Notes: generated by a model not told the origin, from the sequence alone. Positions 25,003-34,634 are shown, counted from the first letter of the stretch. The stretch is 64,000 bases of DNA from Pseudophaeobacter profundi (GCF_029697505.1 NZ_JARJEF010000015.1:16801-80800), one strand, 5' to 3'. Program-made: numbers and translations.

Positions 25003-25033
25003 TTGACCCTCCAGTTACTGGAAGCCCTACATT
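25003..25033 (+). promoter_or_regulatory. CueR-type MerR promoter for copA
   Basis: -35 TTGACC (25003-25008), a 19-bp spacer (25009-25027) with the dyad TCCAGTTACTGGA (25010-25022), and -10 TACATT (25028-25033). The cueR gene lies downstream of copA, so the regulator is encoded in the same operon it controls. Confidence 0.85.
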
Positions 25034-25063
25034 CCACCTCGAATGGAAAAACAGGTGAAACAT

Positions 25064-27574
25064 ATGCCCGAACCCAAACAGATCAGCCTGCCGATCGAAG
25101 GCATGTCATGCGCGTCCTGTGTCGGCAGGGTCGATCGCGCATTGAATGCAATCGACGGCGTAGAGGATGTGTCGGTGAATCTTGCATCCGAAACCGCGCG
25201 TATGAGCGTGGACGCGCTCAAGCGCGTTCCGGAAGTCATCGAAACTCTCCGCGAGCTGGGCTACCCTGCGCGGACGGTCAGGGCCGAACTCACGATTGCG
25301 GCCATGTCCTGTGCCTCTTGTGTCGGGCGGGTCGGCAAGGCGCTTGCCGCGGTGCCCGGGGTGGTCGAGGTGAACGTCAACCTCGCCTCCGAGACGGCGA
25401 CGGTGGTTTACGTCGAAGGTCTTGTCACGACATCCGATCTGATCGATGCAAGCGGCGCGGCAGGGTATCCGGCCACCGTGGCAACGGCCCAAGCCGGTGA
25501 CGACAGGGTTGCGCGCAAGGAGGAAGAGGCTCTGGCGCTTGCCAAACGGGTCACCTTTGCAGCCATCCTCGCCTTGCCGGTCTTTTTGATCGAGATGGGT
25601 GGCCACGTCATTCCGGCCGTTCATATGCTTATCGAGACCACGATTGGTCAGCAGACGAGTTGGCTTCTTCAATTCGTTCTCACGACAATCGTTCTCTTCG
25701 GCCCGGGCCGGACGTTTTACACCAAGGGTTTCCCGGCCCTATTCCGGGGCGCGCCCGACATGAACAGCCTCGTCGCGGTCGGCACCGGGGCGGCTTACTT
25801 CTATTCCGTAGTTGCGACATTCGTACCATCGGCCTTGCCTGACACGCTGCGCTCTGTCTACTTCGAGGCGGCAGCGGTCATCGTCGTCCTCATCTTGCTG
25901 GGGCGTTTTCTTGAAGCGCGCGCTAAGGGGAGAACGGGCGCGGCCATCCAGAAGCTGCTGGGGCTTCAGGCGCGGACCGCACGCGTGATGCGGGACGGTG
26001 AAAGCATAGAGATCGAGATCGATGCGCTAGTTCAGGGTGACATCGTCATCGTGCGCCCTGGTGAACGCATCGCGGTTGATGGCGAGGTCATCGAGGGGAC
26101 CAGCCGCGTCGACGAAAGCATGCTGACAGGCGAGCCGATTCCCGCTGAAAAAAGTGCCGGAGATCCGGTGACCGGCGGGACGGTCAATGGTGCCGGAAGT
26201 CTGCAATTCCGCGCCACGCGGGTCGGCGCCGACACAACCCTGGCGCAAATTATTCGCATGGTCGAAGAGGCCCAGGGCGCCAAGCTGCCGATCCAGGGAT
26301 TGGTCGACCGGATCACGCTTTGGTTCGTACCTGCCGTCATGGCGATCGCGGCGGCGACCGTGCTGGTCTGGCTGGTTTTCGGGCCTGATCCGGCCCTGAC
26401 AATGGCGCTGATCGCCGGTGTGTCGGTGCTGATCATCGCGTGCCCCTGCGCGATGGGGCTTGCGACGCCGACCTCGATCATGGTCGGGACGGGACGTGCT
26501 GCGGAAATGGGTGTCCTGTTCCGCAAGGGCGACGCCTTGCAGCAACTTGATTCCGTTGATGTGGTCGCCCTCGACAAAACAGGCACGGTGACCGAGGGGC
26601 GACCCGCACTGACTGACCTGGTGCTGGCCGAAGGGTTCGATCGTTCAACAACGCTCTCGAAGATCACCGCCGTGGAGTCGCTCTCCGAGCATCCTGTCGC
26701 GGACGCCATCGTCCGTGCCGCGCGGGCCGAGGGCGCACCTCTTGCGGGGGCCGAAGGCTTTCAATCGGTCACAGGTTACGGCGTGCGCGCCGTGGTCGAA
26801 GACGTGGAGGTGTTGGTTGGGGCCGACCGCTACATGGCGCGCGAAGGCATTGACGTCTCGGCATTGACTCCAGAGGAAACGAAGATCGCAAGCAAGGGTC
26901 GCACGGCGCTTTACGCTGCCATAGATGGACGTGTCGCCGCCGTGATCGGCGTCGCCGATCCGGTCAAACCGGCAAGCCGCGCAGCCATCGCAGCGCTGCA
27001 CGAGAAGGGTCTTGCGGTTGCGATGATCACAGGGGACAAACGCGAAACCGCCGAAGCCATCGCCCGCGAAACCGGCATCGACCATGTCGTTGCCGGCGTT
27101 CTGCCAGACGGCAAGGTCGCGGCGCTTGACGGTTTGCGCGAAGGGAACAAGCGCATCGCCTTTGTCGGCGACGGGATCAATGACGCCCCGGCGCTGGCGC
27201 ATGCCGATGTGGGTATCGCCATTGGCACCGGCACTGATGTGGCCATCGAGTCCGCGGATGTCGTCCTGATGTCCGGCGATTTGCGCGGCGTGGTGAATGC
27301 CTTCGAAGTGTCGCGGCGAACCATGCGAAACATCCGGCAGAACCTGTTCTGGGCCTTTGCTTACAATGTCGCGCTGATTCCGGTCGCCGCCGGGGTGCTT
27401 TATCCGGCCTTTGGGCTGCTCCTGTCACCAATTCTCGCGGCGGGCGCGATGGCGTTGTCGTCGGTGTTCGTTCTAACCAATGCCCTGCGCCTGCGAGGTA
27501 TCGCGCCGGCGATGGACGAGCAGCGCGCAATCCCGGCAGAGCTGGCAGCTGTCACTCCTGCTCCAGCAGAATAA
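25064..27574 (+). CDS. copA: Copper-exporting P1B-type ATPase CopA
   Basis: An 836-aa Cu(I) ATPase. There are two N-terminal HMA domains with CASC sites ([14 protein letters not shown] near 15 and [14 protein letters not shown] near 85). The transmembrane metal site is [13 protein letters not shown] (CPC about 460), phosphorylation is at DKTGT (about 503), and the hinge is [11 protein letters not shown]. The start at 25064 has AGGTG upstream; an ATG at 25043 is in frame but lies at the predicted transcript start. The pair copA-cueR with divergent copZ is the standard cytosolic copper module. Confidence 0.96.
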   Translation: MPEPKQISLPIEGMSCASCVGRVDRALNAIDGVEDVSVNLASETARMSVDALKRVPEVIETLRELGYPARTVRAELTIAAMSCASCVGRVGKALAAVPGVVEVNVNLASETATVVYVEGLVTTSDLIDASGAAGYPATVATAQAGDDRVARKEEEALALAKRVTFAAILALPVFLIEMGGHVIPAVHMLIETTIGQQTSWLLQFVLTTIVLFGPGRTFYTKGFPALFRGAPDMNSLVAVGTGAAYFYSVVATFVPSALPDTLRSVYFEAAAVIVVLILLGRFLEARAKGRTGAAIQKLLGLQARTARVMRDGESIEIEIDALVQGDIVIVRPGERIAVDGEVIEGTSRVDESMLTGEPIPAEKSAGDPVTGGTVNGAGSLQFRATRVGADTTLAQIIRMVEEAQGAKLPIQGLVDRITLWFVPAVMAIAAATVLVWLVFGPDPALTMALIAGVSVLIIACPCAMGLATPTSIMVGTGRAAEMGVLFRKGDALQQLDSVDVVALDKTGTVTEGRPALTDLVLAEGFDRSTTLSKITAVESLSEHPVADAIVRAARAEGAPLAGAEGFQSVTGYGVRAVVEDVEVLVGADRYMAREGIDVSALTPEETKIASKGRTALYAAIDGRVAAVIGVADPVKPASRAAIAALHEKGLAVAMITGDKRETAEAIARETGIDHVVAGVLPDGKVAALDGLREGNKRIAFVGDGINDAPALAHADVGIAIGTGTDVAIESADVVLMSGDLRGVVNAFEVSRRTMRNIRQNLFWAFAYNVALIPVAAGVLYPAFGLLLSPILAAGAMALSSVFVLTNALRLRGIAPAMDEQRAIPAELAAVTPAPAE

Positions 27575-27586
27575 CGGAGGTTCGAC

Positions 27587-27985
27587 ATGAACATCGGAGA
27601 CGTTTCCCGACAATCGGGTGTGCCCCCAAAAACAATCCGCTACTACGAGGAAATCGGGCTGATCCGCCCGAACCGAAGTGAGAACGGCTATCGCGCATTC
27701 ACCGAGAACCACGTTCACAAGCTGGCGTTTCTCGGTCGAGCACGGGCCTTGGGGTTCACCATCGAAGATTGCAGGACGCTTCTGGCTCTCTACGAGGATG
27801 AAAACCGCGAAAGCATGCAGGTGAAGGCGGTGGCGGAAGAGCATCTTCGCCAGATTGAGGAGAAGATAGAGAAGCTGCAATCCATGAGAACGACGCTTAC
27901 CGATCTTGTGGAGAAATGTGCCGGGGATCATCGTCCGGATTGCCCGATCCTCGCAGATCTCTCACCTGTACAATTGTCCGAATAA
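27587..27985 (+). CDS. cueR: CueR-like copper-responsive MerR regulator
   Basis: A 132-aa MerR protein. HTH MNIGDVSRQSGVPPKTIRYY is followed by a coiled coil and the Cu(I) loop CAGDHRPDC (Cys111, Cys119). Ser76 occupies the position where divalent sensors have cysteine, which marks a monovalent-ion sensor. It activates promoters with 19-bp spacers, of which six good sites are seen in the window. It starts 12 bases after copA. Confidence 0.94.
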   Translation: MNIGDVSRQSGVPPKTIRYYEEIGLIRPNRSENGYRAFTENHVHKLAFLGRARALGFTIEDCRTLLALYEDENRESMQVKAVAEEHLRQIEEKIEKLQSMRTTLTDLVEKCAGDHRPDCPILADLSPVQLSE

Positions 27986-28006
27986 ACGGGGCCGGTTCGG
28001 CGCGTT

Positions 28007-28771
28007 TCAGAACCAGATTGCGCGGACCGGCATCCAGATACCCATGAAGATCATCATCAGGTTTTCGGTCAGCGAGATGAATCCCAGCGGCACGGAACTG
28101 TCCCCGCCGACGCAGGCGCATTTCAACTCTCGTTTTTCAATGTAGACAGCCTTGAACACGCTGACAGCGCCGACCGTGCCGATGAACAAGGCGACAGGCG
28201 CCGAGAGCCACAGCAGCGCACCGGCAGTCATCAGGATACCTGCCCACGCTTCGCCGAACGGGTAGACCTTGCCGTAACGCACCCATTTGCGCGCCAGCAG
28301 ATCGTAGTTGAGGAACATCGTCGAAAACCCTTCGACATCCTGCAATTTCTGGATCGCGAGAATGGTCATGGACAGCGAAATGAACCATTCGAACCCGCGC
28401 AAGGTAAAGACCGACCCGTACTGGTGCCAAGACAGGCCCAGTGCCAATAGCGCGGCGACGGAAAAGATCGCGATGACCGGCTGGTAGGTCGTGTCGCTTT
28501 GCTCTTCCTTGGGCGGGTCAATGTCGAAAAACACCCTGAGATCATCGTAGCCGCCGATCCGTTCGCCGCCGATGAAGGTCTGCGGCGTCGTCTCGACGCC
28601 ATGCTTCTTCATGAAGGCATCGTTGTCTTCGCGGCTCTCAAGCGGATGGTCTTCCACCTCGAAGCCCTGCCGTTCCAGCAGGTCTTTCGATTTCAGACCG
28701 TAGGGGCAGACATGGCCCGGCATGACCATGCGATAAAGCTGCGCGGATTTACTGTCTGTGTCCCGGGGCAT
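28007..28771 (-). CDS. Glutaredoxin-MauE fusion membrane protein
   Basis: A 254-aa fusion. Residues about 10-85 are a glutaredoxin domain with VCPYGLKSKDLLERQGF (CPYG, single active cysteine) and ETTPQTFIGGERIGGYDDL. Residues about 95-254 form a four-TM MauE/DoxX-like domain, with CACVGGDSSVPLGFISLTEN near the end. MauE-type domains move reducing equivalents across the membrane. A fusion to a cytosolic-type glutaredoxin suggests thiol electron transfer to the periplasm, by inference. It follows DUF305 by 12 bases on the same strand. Confidence 0.82.
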   Translation of the reverse strand: MPRDTDSKSAQLYRMVMPGHVCPYGLKSKDLLERQGFEVEDHPLESREDNDAFMKKHGVETTPQTFIGGERIGGYDDLRVFFDIDPPKEEQSDTTYQPVIAIFSVAALLALGLSWHQYGSVFTLRGFEWFISLSMTILAIQKLQDVEGFSTMFLNYDLLARKWVRYGKVYPFGEAWAGILMTAGALLWLSAPVALFIGTVGAVSVFKAVYIEKRELKCACVGGDSSVPLGFISLTENLMMIFMGIWMPVRAIWF

Positions 28772-28783
28772 ATGCTTTCCTCC

Positions 28784-29620
28784 TTATCCGGCGCAGGTGA
28801 ATTGACCACGGAACCCGGCTTCGTAGTCGGGTTCCGCGCTGACGATCAGATCGGTCAGGTCACCGTCTGTCTCTACGATCTCGGCCGATAGCGGGCCTTG
28901 AGAAAACGCATTTTCGCCCTGCGCATCCAGGCGCACCAGGTCACCGCTGATCTTCATCGCGGCCCCAGTCCCTTCGCCGGTCTCACCGGTCACCAGCACG
29001 GCTGGACTGTCCGAGGTGTAGGCAAATCGGCAGTCTCCACCATTCGGGAACACCGCTGCGATTTCGTCTTCCGTCAGAAACTCGGGATCGATTTTTGACA
29101 CGACCTCCGTTTGAAGCGCCTGTTGCGCATCCACGACCTGTACCGGCGTTCCGGTCGGCGTGGCCGATGCCTCACCGTTTGCGCCAATGTCAGCAATGAG
29201 GTAGCGCATTTCGGCGATTTCTTTATCTTGGGCATAGATGATGTCGTCTGCCAGCCCCCGGACGCGCGGGTCGGTGATCTCGGCACGAGTCGACGTCATG
29301 ATGGCGATCGAGTGGTGCGGGATCATGGCGCGCATGTAGGACCTGTCCTGCACCGTAAATTGCCCGCGTACCAGCCAGAGGCTTGCCGCAAAGACAAGTA
29401 TGGCGCCCCCGAAGATCGCGATGTTGACCTTGGTGTTCTGATACATGGACAACATGTAAGCCAACATGATCACGGCCATGGTCGCCCCCATCAGGATGGC
29501 CATGTAAAGGCGTGTCTCCGAAAAGAAGATATGGCCCCAAAGATAGGTGTTCAGGTACATCAGAACGAACATGACCACGGTCGATGTTCCGATCATCATA
29601 AAGAATCGTGAGTAGTGCAT
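28784..29620 (-). CDS. DUF305 membrane protein with extra C-terminal domain
   Basis: A 278-aa protein. Three or four N-terminal membrane segments (about 8-110) lead into a DUF305 motif, YMRAMIPHHSIAIMTS (about 124-139), a His/Met metal-binding helix of the family. A periplasmic C-terminal extension (about 185-278) has two cysteines (GGDCRFAYT and GQFTCAG) that probably pair; I do not recognise this domain. AAGAAGG precedes the ATG. A CueR-type promoter lies upstream. Confidence 0.83.
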   Translation of the reverse strand: MHYSRFFMMIGTSTVVMFVLMYLNTYLWGHIFFSETRLYMAILMGATMAVIMLAYMLSMYQNTKVNIAIFGGAILVFAASLWLVRGQFTVQDRSYMRAMIPHHSIAIMTSTRAEITDPRVRGLADDIIYAQDKEIAEMRYLIADIGANGEASATPTGTPVQVVDAQQALQTEVVSKIDPEFLTEDEIAAVFPNGGDCRFAYTSDSPAVLVTGETGEGTGAAMKISGDLVRLDAQGENAFSQGPLSAEIVETDGDLTDLIVSAEPDYEAGFRGQFTCAG

Positions 29621-29651
29621 TTCCAGTCACCTTCTTGCAGTTCTCTGTAAA

Positions 29652-29682
29652 ACAACAACATTCCAGCGCTGGAGAGTTCCAA
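29652..29682 (-). promoter_or_regulatory. CueR-type MerR promoter for the DUF305/glutaredoxin operon
   Basis: On the minus strand, -35 TTGGAA (29677-29682), a 19-bp spacer (29658-29676) with the perfect palindrome TCCAGCGCTGGA (29662-29673), and -10 TGTTGT (29652-29657). Confidence 0.76.
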
Positions 29683-29799
29683 AAGCGCGAATTTTCGTAG
29701 TTTCAAGGCAACAAAGGCGCGTCGTTTGCCCCGGTTCACGGCTTCTTTTCTTTGCCCCTGACGCGCACTGAATTTTCATGGGTCCGAGGAGATCGCGCC

Positions 29800-30381
29800 A
29801 TGCAGAATTTCACGAGACGAGAATTGATTTGTGCCGGAGCGTTGGGTTGCTTGCTGCCGACAACTGGCTGGGCCCACAAAGTCAAATTGCCCGAACGGTT
29901 CGAACCGCAATTGATAAACACCCGTCGTGATGACTGGATGAACGGGGACATCCACGTCGTTCCCGACGATTTTTTCCTCTATTTCATGCTCGAGGACGGG
30001 ATGGCGATCCGCTACGGGGTCGGGGTAGGGCGCAAAGGTTTGTACGAACCCGGAGAGTTCACGGTAGCGCGCAAGGCCAAATGGCCATGGTGGCGGCCAA
30101 CGAACGCCATGATCCGGCGCGAGCCACATAAGTACGCGAAGTACAAGGATGGGCTGAAAGGCGGGCCAAACAACCCGCTTGGGGCCCGCGCGCTCTATCT
30201 CCATGATGATGAGGGACGCGATACCTATCTTCGCATTCACGGAACGAACGTCCCCGAGACAATTGGGTCGGCCGTGTCGAATGGATGCGCGCGATTGACG
30301 AATGAGCATGTGAAGGATCTGTACGATCGCGTTGAAATCGGCGCTCGCGTCTTTCTCTATCCCAAAGTGACAACGGCGTGA
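29800..30381 (+). CDS. L,D-transpeptidase (YkuD domain), copy 2
   Basis: A 193-aa exported enzyme. The signal begins QNFTRRELICAGALGCLLP. The YkuD core includes YLRIHGTNVPETIGSAVSNG followed by CARL, with the catalytic Cys near residue 163. It is the most divergent of the five copies in the window. GAGGAG precedes the ATG at 29800. It is followed 83 bases later by a multicopper oxidase. No recognisable metal-responsive operator was found upstream. Confidence 0.91.
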   Translation: MQNFTRRELICAGALGCLLPTTGWAHKVKLPERFEPQLINTRRDDWMNGDIHVVPDDFFLYFMLEDGMAIRYGVGVGRKGLYEPGEFTVARKAKWPWWRPTNAMIRREPHKYAKYKDGLKGGPNNPLGARALYLHDDEGRDTYLRIHGTNVPETIGSAVSNGCARLTNEHVKDLYDRVEIGARVFLYPKVTTA

Positions 30382-30464
30382 GGAGCGCTCTGTCGCCTTG
30401 AAGCTCCTCCACCGGAAATGGCACAAGCACAGCAGTTGGCGGAAGCCAGTCCATCATTCATGAG

Positions 30465-31769
30465 GTGACGGAATTGTCTTTGAGCCGGAGGTCTTTCCTT
30501 GGCGGTATGACCGCTGCGCTGGCTGGTACCCGCTTGCCGGCGGCGACATCCGAGTTGATCCTCGCACCCCAATCGATCAAGGTGCGCCTTGCTGGGTACA
30601 ACGTGTCGATGTTGGGCTTCAACGGTGGTCTTCCGGGTCCTGAAATCAGAGTGCGACAGGGACAAACCGCCCGCATTACCCTCGACAACCGATTGGAGGA
30701 GGGCGCTCTTGTTCACTGGCATGGGTTGCGGGTTCCAAATCGGATGGATGGTGTCAACGTTCTCACTCAGGATGTGGTCATTCCGGGCGACTCGTTTCGT
30801 TATCAATTCGGCGTCCCGGATGCCGGCACGTTTTGGTATCACTCGCATTACCTGTCTTACGATCAGGTCAGCCGCGGCCTTTTCGGCGCCTTCATCGTCG
30901 AGGAGCAAAATGCGCCGGCTGTCGACCATGACATTGTTGTTCAGTTCTTCGATGTCTTGTTGGATCAGTCCGGACAGTACGACGAAGGGTTCAACCCGGC
31001 TCATTTCGCGACCGAGGGCCGTATCGGCAATACGGTCACGGCGCTTGTTTCCAATGGAACCAGCAAGAATGTGAGACAAGGCGACCGCCTGCGTTTGCGC
31101 CTGATAAATCCCTCTATCGACAGGGTTTACCGTGTCGGGCTGGACGGTCTGGCAGGCAAGATCGTTGCACTGGATGGTATGCCCCTGGCGCAGCCACAGA
31201 CACTCGAACCCATCCTCCTAGCTCCGGGGCAAAGATGCGATGTGATTGGTGATGCGACCGGGCCTATTAGATTCGACGACAGCTTTGGAGAGCGGACGTT
31301 GAGCCTTGGCGAAATCGCTGTTTCCGGCTCTCGTGACCCTGCGAAAGTGCCCATCACCGCGTTGCCCGCCAACCGAATGCCCGCCCCGCAAGACCCCGGC
31401 CAAACCGCGGAGCTGGTGCTCCAGGGAGGTGCGGGAAGCGCGTCCCATAACGGCACTGGAACATGGGCGCTCAATGACGTATCTGGACTGCCTCGAACCC
31501 CTTTCCTATCCGTCGCGCAGGGGACGACCGTGCGCATTTCAATCCGCAACGAAACCGGGTTTCCACACGTCATGCATCTGCATGGCCACCATTTCTGGGA
31601 ACTCGATGCGGCGGGGGAAGCCGGTCCATACCGGGACTCGACCTTACTGGATATCGGCGAGACGCGGGATATTCTCGTCGTCCTGGACAATCCGGGATCC
31701 TGGATGCTGCATTGCCACATGTTGAGCCACCAAGCCGACGGTATGGCAACGTGGATCAGAGTCGGCTGA
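30465..31769 (+). CDS. Multicopper oxidase, copy 2
   Basis: A 434-aa exported multicopper oxidase with a GTG start. The signal is twin-arginine type (LSRRSFLGGMTAALAG). Motifs are HWHG (about 85), WYHSHYLSYD (about 125), HVMHLHGHHFWEL and HCHMLSHQADGM (C-terminal), all intact. It is similar to copy 1 in the final motif and length. Located between two L,D-transpeptidases. A response-regulator box lies just after its stop codon and probably drives the next operon. Confidence 0.91.
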   Translation: MTELSLSRRSFLGGMTAALAGTRLPAATSELILAPQSIKVRLAGYNVSMLGFNGGLPGPEIRVRQGQTARITLDNRLEEGALVHWHGLRVPNRMDGVNVLTQDVVIPGDSFRYQFGVPDAGTFWYHSHYLSYDQVSRGLFGAFIVEEQNAPAVDHDIVVQFFDVLLDQSGQYDEGFNPAHFATEGRIGNTVTALVSNGTSKNVRQGDRLRLRLINPSIDRVYRVGLDGLAGKIVALDGMPLAQPQTLEPILLAPGQRCDVIGDATGPIRFDDSFGERTLSLGEIAVSGSRDPAKVPITALPANRMPAPQDPGQTAELVLQGGAGSASHNGTGTWALNDVSGLPRTPFLSVAQGTTVRISIRNETGFPHVMHLHGHHFWELDAAGEAGPYRDSTLLDIGETRDILVVLDNPGSWMLHCHMLSHQADGMATWIRVG

Positions 31770-31779
31770 GGGTCGAGAC

Positions 31780-31798
31780 GGATACATACCGTTACAAA
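31780..31798. promoter_or_regulatory. Response-regulator box (TACA-N6-TACA)
   Basis: GGATACATACCGTTACAAA contains TACA twice at a 10-bp period, matching the boxes at 9401-9451 and 18988. It lies about 85 bp before the dsbB-like gene. Confidence 0.5.
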
Positions 31799-31882
31799 TC
31801 TCTGAATGATAACAGGCCTTTTGCCGTCTACGTAACCTGACAAGCGAGAAACAGGTCCATCGATTGCCAACGGGAGCGTTCA

Positions 31883-32395
31883 TTGACCCTGACACCAAAA
31901 TCTCTCGGCATGACTGCGGCGGCAGGATCAGCCGCCTTGCTGTTAGGGGCCTTCGTTTTCCAGGCTCTTGGGTACGCGCCGTGCGCAATGTGCATCTGGC
32001 AACGCTACCCACACGCAATCGCCATTGGAATGGGCGCTCTGTTGCTCTTTGCTCTGCCGATTTTGCCAATCCTGATAATCGGTGCCCTGTCGGCACTCAG
32101 CACATCCGCGTTGGGAATGTTTCATACCGGTGTCGAGCGCGGCTGGTGGGAGGGACCGACTTCTTGCACGGGATCCGGCCTCGATGTTTCCCAAATGTCG
32201 GTATCGGAATTGCTGCCCTCTGCGAGTTCAAATGCGTCCACTCTTGTTCTGTGCAATGAGGTTGTCTGGGAATTTCTGACGTTGTCCATGGCCAGTTGGA
32301 ACGCGATCCTAAGCGGTGTCCTTGCTTGCCTCTGGTTGGTCGCGATCGCAAGACATCAAAAGGGTCGATGGCATGGGGTCGCGGACGTTTCTTGA
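31883..32395 (+). CDS. DsbB-like disulfide bond protein, copy 1
   Basis: A 170-aa four-TM quinone-linked oxidoreductase. The first redox pair is GYAPCAMCIWQRYPHA (CAMC, about 34-37); the second periplasmic loop has TSCTGSG and TLVLCNEVVWEF. The TTG at 31883 is used, preceded by GGGAG; an ATG nine codons in has no ribosome site. Upstream of L,D-transpeptidase copy 3 by 42 bases, so disulfide supply and transpeptidase are co-expressed. Confidence 0.83.
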   Translation: MTLTPKSLGMTAAAGSAALLLGAFVFQALGYAPCAMCIWQRYPHAIAIGMGALLLFALPILPILIIGALSALSTSALGMFHTGVERGWWEGPTSCTGSGLDVSQMSVSELLPSASSNASTLVLCNEVVWEFLTLSMASWNAILSGVLACLWLVAIARHQKGRWHGVADVS

Positions 32396-32437
32396 ATCGT
32401 CTCGCATTCATCGAAAACAAACAAAGGGCTTCGCTTC

Positions 32438-33103
32438 ATGGTTACAAGACGACACTTCCTTGCACTTTCCGGCTCGCTGTTTTCAGCTTCTCTGAGTTCG
32501 CCAGCATTCGCTAAGACCTGGCCGACAACAGCCGAAAAAGCAGCTTGGGATGCGCAGGTCACGCCCGCCAACTATGACCCGGCAACAACCAACCCATGGG
32601 GGCTGCATCCCAGGCTGCTGCCGCAACGCGTTTTGGCGAATGACGGTTTGCGCCCGGGTGACATTCACGTCGATGCGATCGCGCGCTATCTGTACCATAT
32701 CGAGGAAGATGGCACCGCGATGCGCTACGGGGTCGCGATTGCCAAGGGCGATCTCTATGAACCCGGCACCTATACGATCCGCCGAAAGGTCGAATGGCCG
32801 CACTGGACGCCAACACAGTCAATGATCGAACGCGATCCGGAGGCTTACGAGCGGTGTGCCGACGGTATGGAGCCCGGCCCCAACAATGCCTTGGGCAGCA
32901 GGGCTTTGTATCTATTCGTCGGAGATCGGGATACGTACCTTCGAATTCACGGAACGCCGAGCCCTCGCAGCATTGGCGGCCGGGCCAGTTCGGGATGCGT
33001 GCGCATGGTGATGGCCCATATCAATGATCTCTATCCGAATGTCGCTGTCGGATCGACGGCGTTCCTTTACTCGGCCGAAGACAGCGTTACCGCTCGAAGC
33101 TGA
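32438..33103 (+). CDS. L,D-transpeptidase (YkuD domain), copy 3
   Basis: A 221-aa exported enzyme. Signal VTRRHFLALSGSLFSASLSS. The YkuD domain contains YLYHIEEDGTAMRYGVAIAK and the catalytic end YLRIHGTPSPRSIGGRASSG, then CVRM, with Cys near 187. Nearly the same architecture and length as copy 5 (61848-62513). It lies in an operon with dsbB behind a response-regulator box. Confidence 0.92.
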   Translation: MVTRRHFLALSGSLFSASLSSPAFAKTWPTTAEKAAWDAQVTPANYDPATTNPWGLHPRLLPQRVLANDGLRPGDIHVDAIARYLYHIEEDGTAMRYGVAIAKGDLYEPGTYTIRRKVEWPHWTPTQSMIERDPEAYERCADGMEPGPNNALGSRALYLFVGDRDTYLRIHGTPSPRSIGGRASSGCVRMVMAHINDLYPNVAVGSTAFLYSAEDSVTARS

Positions 33104-33190
33104 CCTATTCGTAGGACAGAGAATCTTTGGCTCACACGCCGAGTACCGCGTCGTGCAGGGACAACTTGCAACGAATTGTTGGACGAACAC

Positions 33191-33820
33191 TCAAGGCCGC
33201 GTCGCAAGTGAATTTTCGAACTGTGCGATCGCTACGGATTTGTCGTCCTCATCGTTCTCGAACAGCTTTGTGGTTCGCACGCCCGGCAACTTGCCAAAAT
33301 CCGCCATCAGGCGCTTTGGAAAAAATGTGCGTCCAATGGATTCAAATCCTGGTAATTGCCTTAGGATCGCAGAAGTACTGACGCTACAAAAGCCTGAAGC
33401 AGCCGGACCGTTTGCCAATGCAAGTTGCAAGGCGCGCTCCGCGACTTCGGGGGACACATCGATCTCTTGTATGACGACATGGTAGGTCTCCCGTGCATGA
33501 GCCCGTGCGTAAAAATCGGCCACTTGTGGAGTAATGCCATAAAGCACATCTCCCCGTTCCGGTACCGCGCTCAGCCGGACCGTTCCTGCCGGATCGAAGA
33601 TAACGCGCTGCGACCCATTGATCATGACGCTGGTATGCGCACCCGCTCCGGACCTGTTATTGATCATAGTGTACAGCGTCAACGCGGCCGGTCCGTCGTG
33701 ACTGTAGGATGCACTACTGATGACTTCGGCTGAAGCATCAGGGCGCATGTCGTTTCCTGCACCGCACCCCGCCAAAATCACCAAGGCAAGCACCAAGAAA
33801 ATGCGGTTCAAAAAGAGCAA
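33191..33820 (-). CDS. Lipoprotein of unknown function
   Basis: A 209-aa lipoprotein. I chose the TTG at 33820, which has AGGAGG seven bases upstream, over the ATG at 33838, which has none. The signal LFLNRIFLVLALVILAGCGA ends in lipobox LAGC. The mature protein contains GAHTSVMINGSQ and GPAASGFCSVSTSAILR; a His ahead of a Cys recalls permuted papain-like (NlpC/P60-type) hydrolases, but this is weak. Found as a conserved-looking protein without a known role. Confidence 0.6.
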   Translation of the reverse strand: MLFLNRIFLVLALVILAGCGAGNDMRPDASAEVISSASYSHDGPAALTLYTMINNRSGAGAHTSVMINGSQRVIFDPAGTVRLSAVPERGDVLYGITPQVADFYARAHARETYHVVIQEIDVSPEVAERALQLALANGPAASGFCSVSTSAILRQLPGFESIGRTFFPKRLMADFGKLPGVRTTKLFENDEDDKSVAIAQFENSLATRP

Positions 33821-33889
33821 CTTGCAGCCTCCTGCCATGGGTTGAATGACTGAATTTTCGGGAACATCAGGGCCTCTGCCACTCTCGAC

Positions 33890-33943
33890 ACCAACTCTTC
33901 CGAATTTCACTTCCACCGAAACATGGTTTCGGTGTCAGTTGGT
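33890..33943. repeat. Nested stem-loop in divergent intergenic region
   Basis: CACCGAAA (33914-33921) pairs with TTTCGGTG (33927-33934), flanked by ACCAACT (33890-33896) and AGTTGGT (33937-33943). It lies in the 325-bp gap between the lipoprotein (minus) and the EF-hand gene (plus). Possible terminator or mRNA leader structure; the rest of this gap shows nothing recognisable. Confidence 0.4.
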
Positions 33944-34145
33944 ACACGACTCCTCGACAGGTTTTTCTCTGGATATCGCATGTCTTAGATGAAGAGGAGC
34001 GTTCGCCCCGAATTGATTTGTCGCAGTTTGTAACAGACCCCGCCTTTGTGACCTCGCGATACAAAACACCGGCTCGCGTGGTATTCCGCATCTGCAGGTG
34101 CATCCCATATAGTGGGTATCGCAACACTGACACGAGGTGATCGAA

Positions 34146-34607
34146 ATGAAACGCAACACTTTACTCGCTGCAATGACCCTGGCTGCAACCGCCTTTGGTG
34201 GCGCGGCCTTCGCGGATGCCAACCATGGGCACGGTGGGCAGCTTGGTGCCCAAGGTGGGGCAGGCATGATGCAAATGTTCGACACTGATGGAGACGGCAC
34301 AACCACGCCGGAAGAAATGCGCACGCGGCTTCAGGCCAAGCTTTCCGAGTTTGACAGCGATGGGGATGGAAACCTCTCGATTACCGAGTTTGAAGCTCTC
34401 CACAGCGCAATGATCCGCGAAATGATGGTGGATCGTTTTCAGCACCTCGATGCCGATGGCGACGGCGCGGTGACGCCGGAAGAGATGGCCGCTCCGGCCG
34501 ATAGGATGGAACGGATGCAGATGATGCGCTCGAACATGGCAGATGCGCCTGCGAGGCCCGGCAACGGTCAGGGCATGGGCAACGGCTCCATGATGGAGGA
34601 CAACTGA
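34146..34607 (+). CDS. Exported EF-hand protein
   Basis: A 153-aa periplasmic protein. The signal peptide ends near AAFADANHG. Three EF-hand loops are visible: DTDGDGTTTPEEM, DSDGDGNLSITEF and DADGDGAVTPEEM, each with Asp at the calcium positions. Met/Gly-rich stretches precede (GAGMMQM) and follow (GMGNGSMM), suggesting additional metal binding. The ATG at 34146 has GAGGTG upstream; a GTG nine bases earlier is in frame. A hairpin follows the stop. Confidence 0.85.
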   Translation: MKRNTLLAAMTLAATAFGGAAFADANHGHGGQLGAQGGAGMMQMFDTDGDGTTTPEEMRTRLQAKLSEFDSDGDGNLSITEFEALHSAMIREMMVDRFQHLDADGDGAVTPEEMAAPADRMERMQMMRSNMADAPARPGNGQGMGNGSMMEDN

Positions 34608-34615
34608 GCCAATGA

Positions 34616-34634
34616 GTGCCGGATTTTCCGGCAC
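34616..34634. terminator. Hairpin after the EF-hand gene
   Basis: GTGCCGGA (34616-34623) and TCCGGCAC (34627-34634) form a perfect 8-bp stem with a TTT loop, nine bases after the stop. No U-run follows. Confidence 0.5.

Noticed and set aside
31880-31910. TTGACC at the dsbB start as a CueR-type -35
   Set aside because: No dyad and no -10 at 19 bp; the hexamer is just the start codon region.
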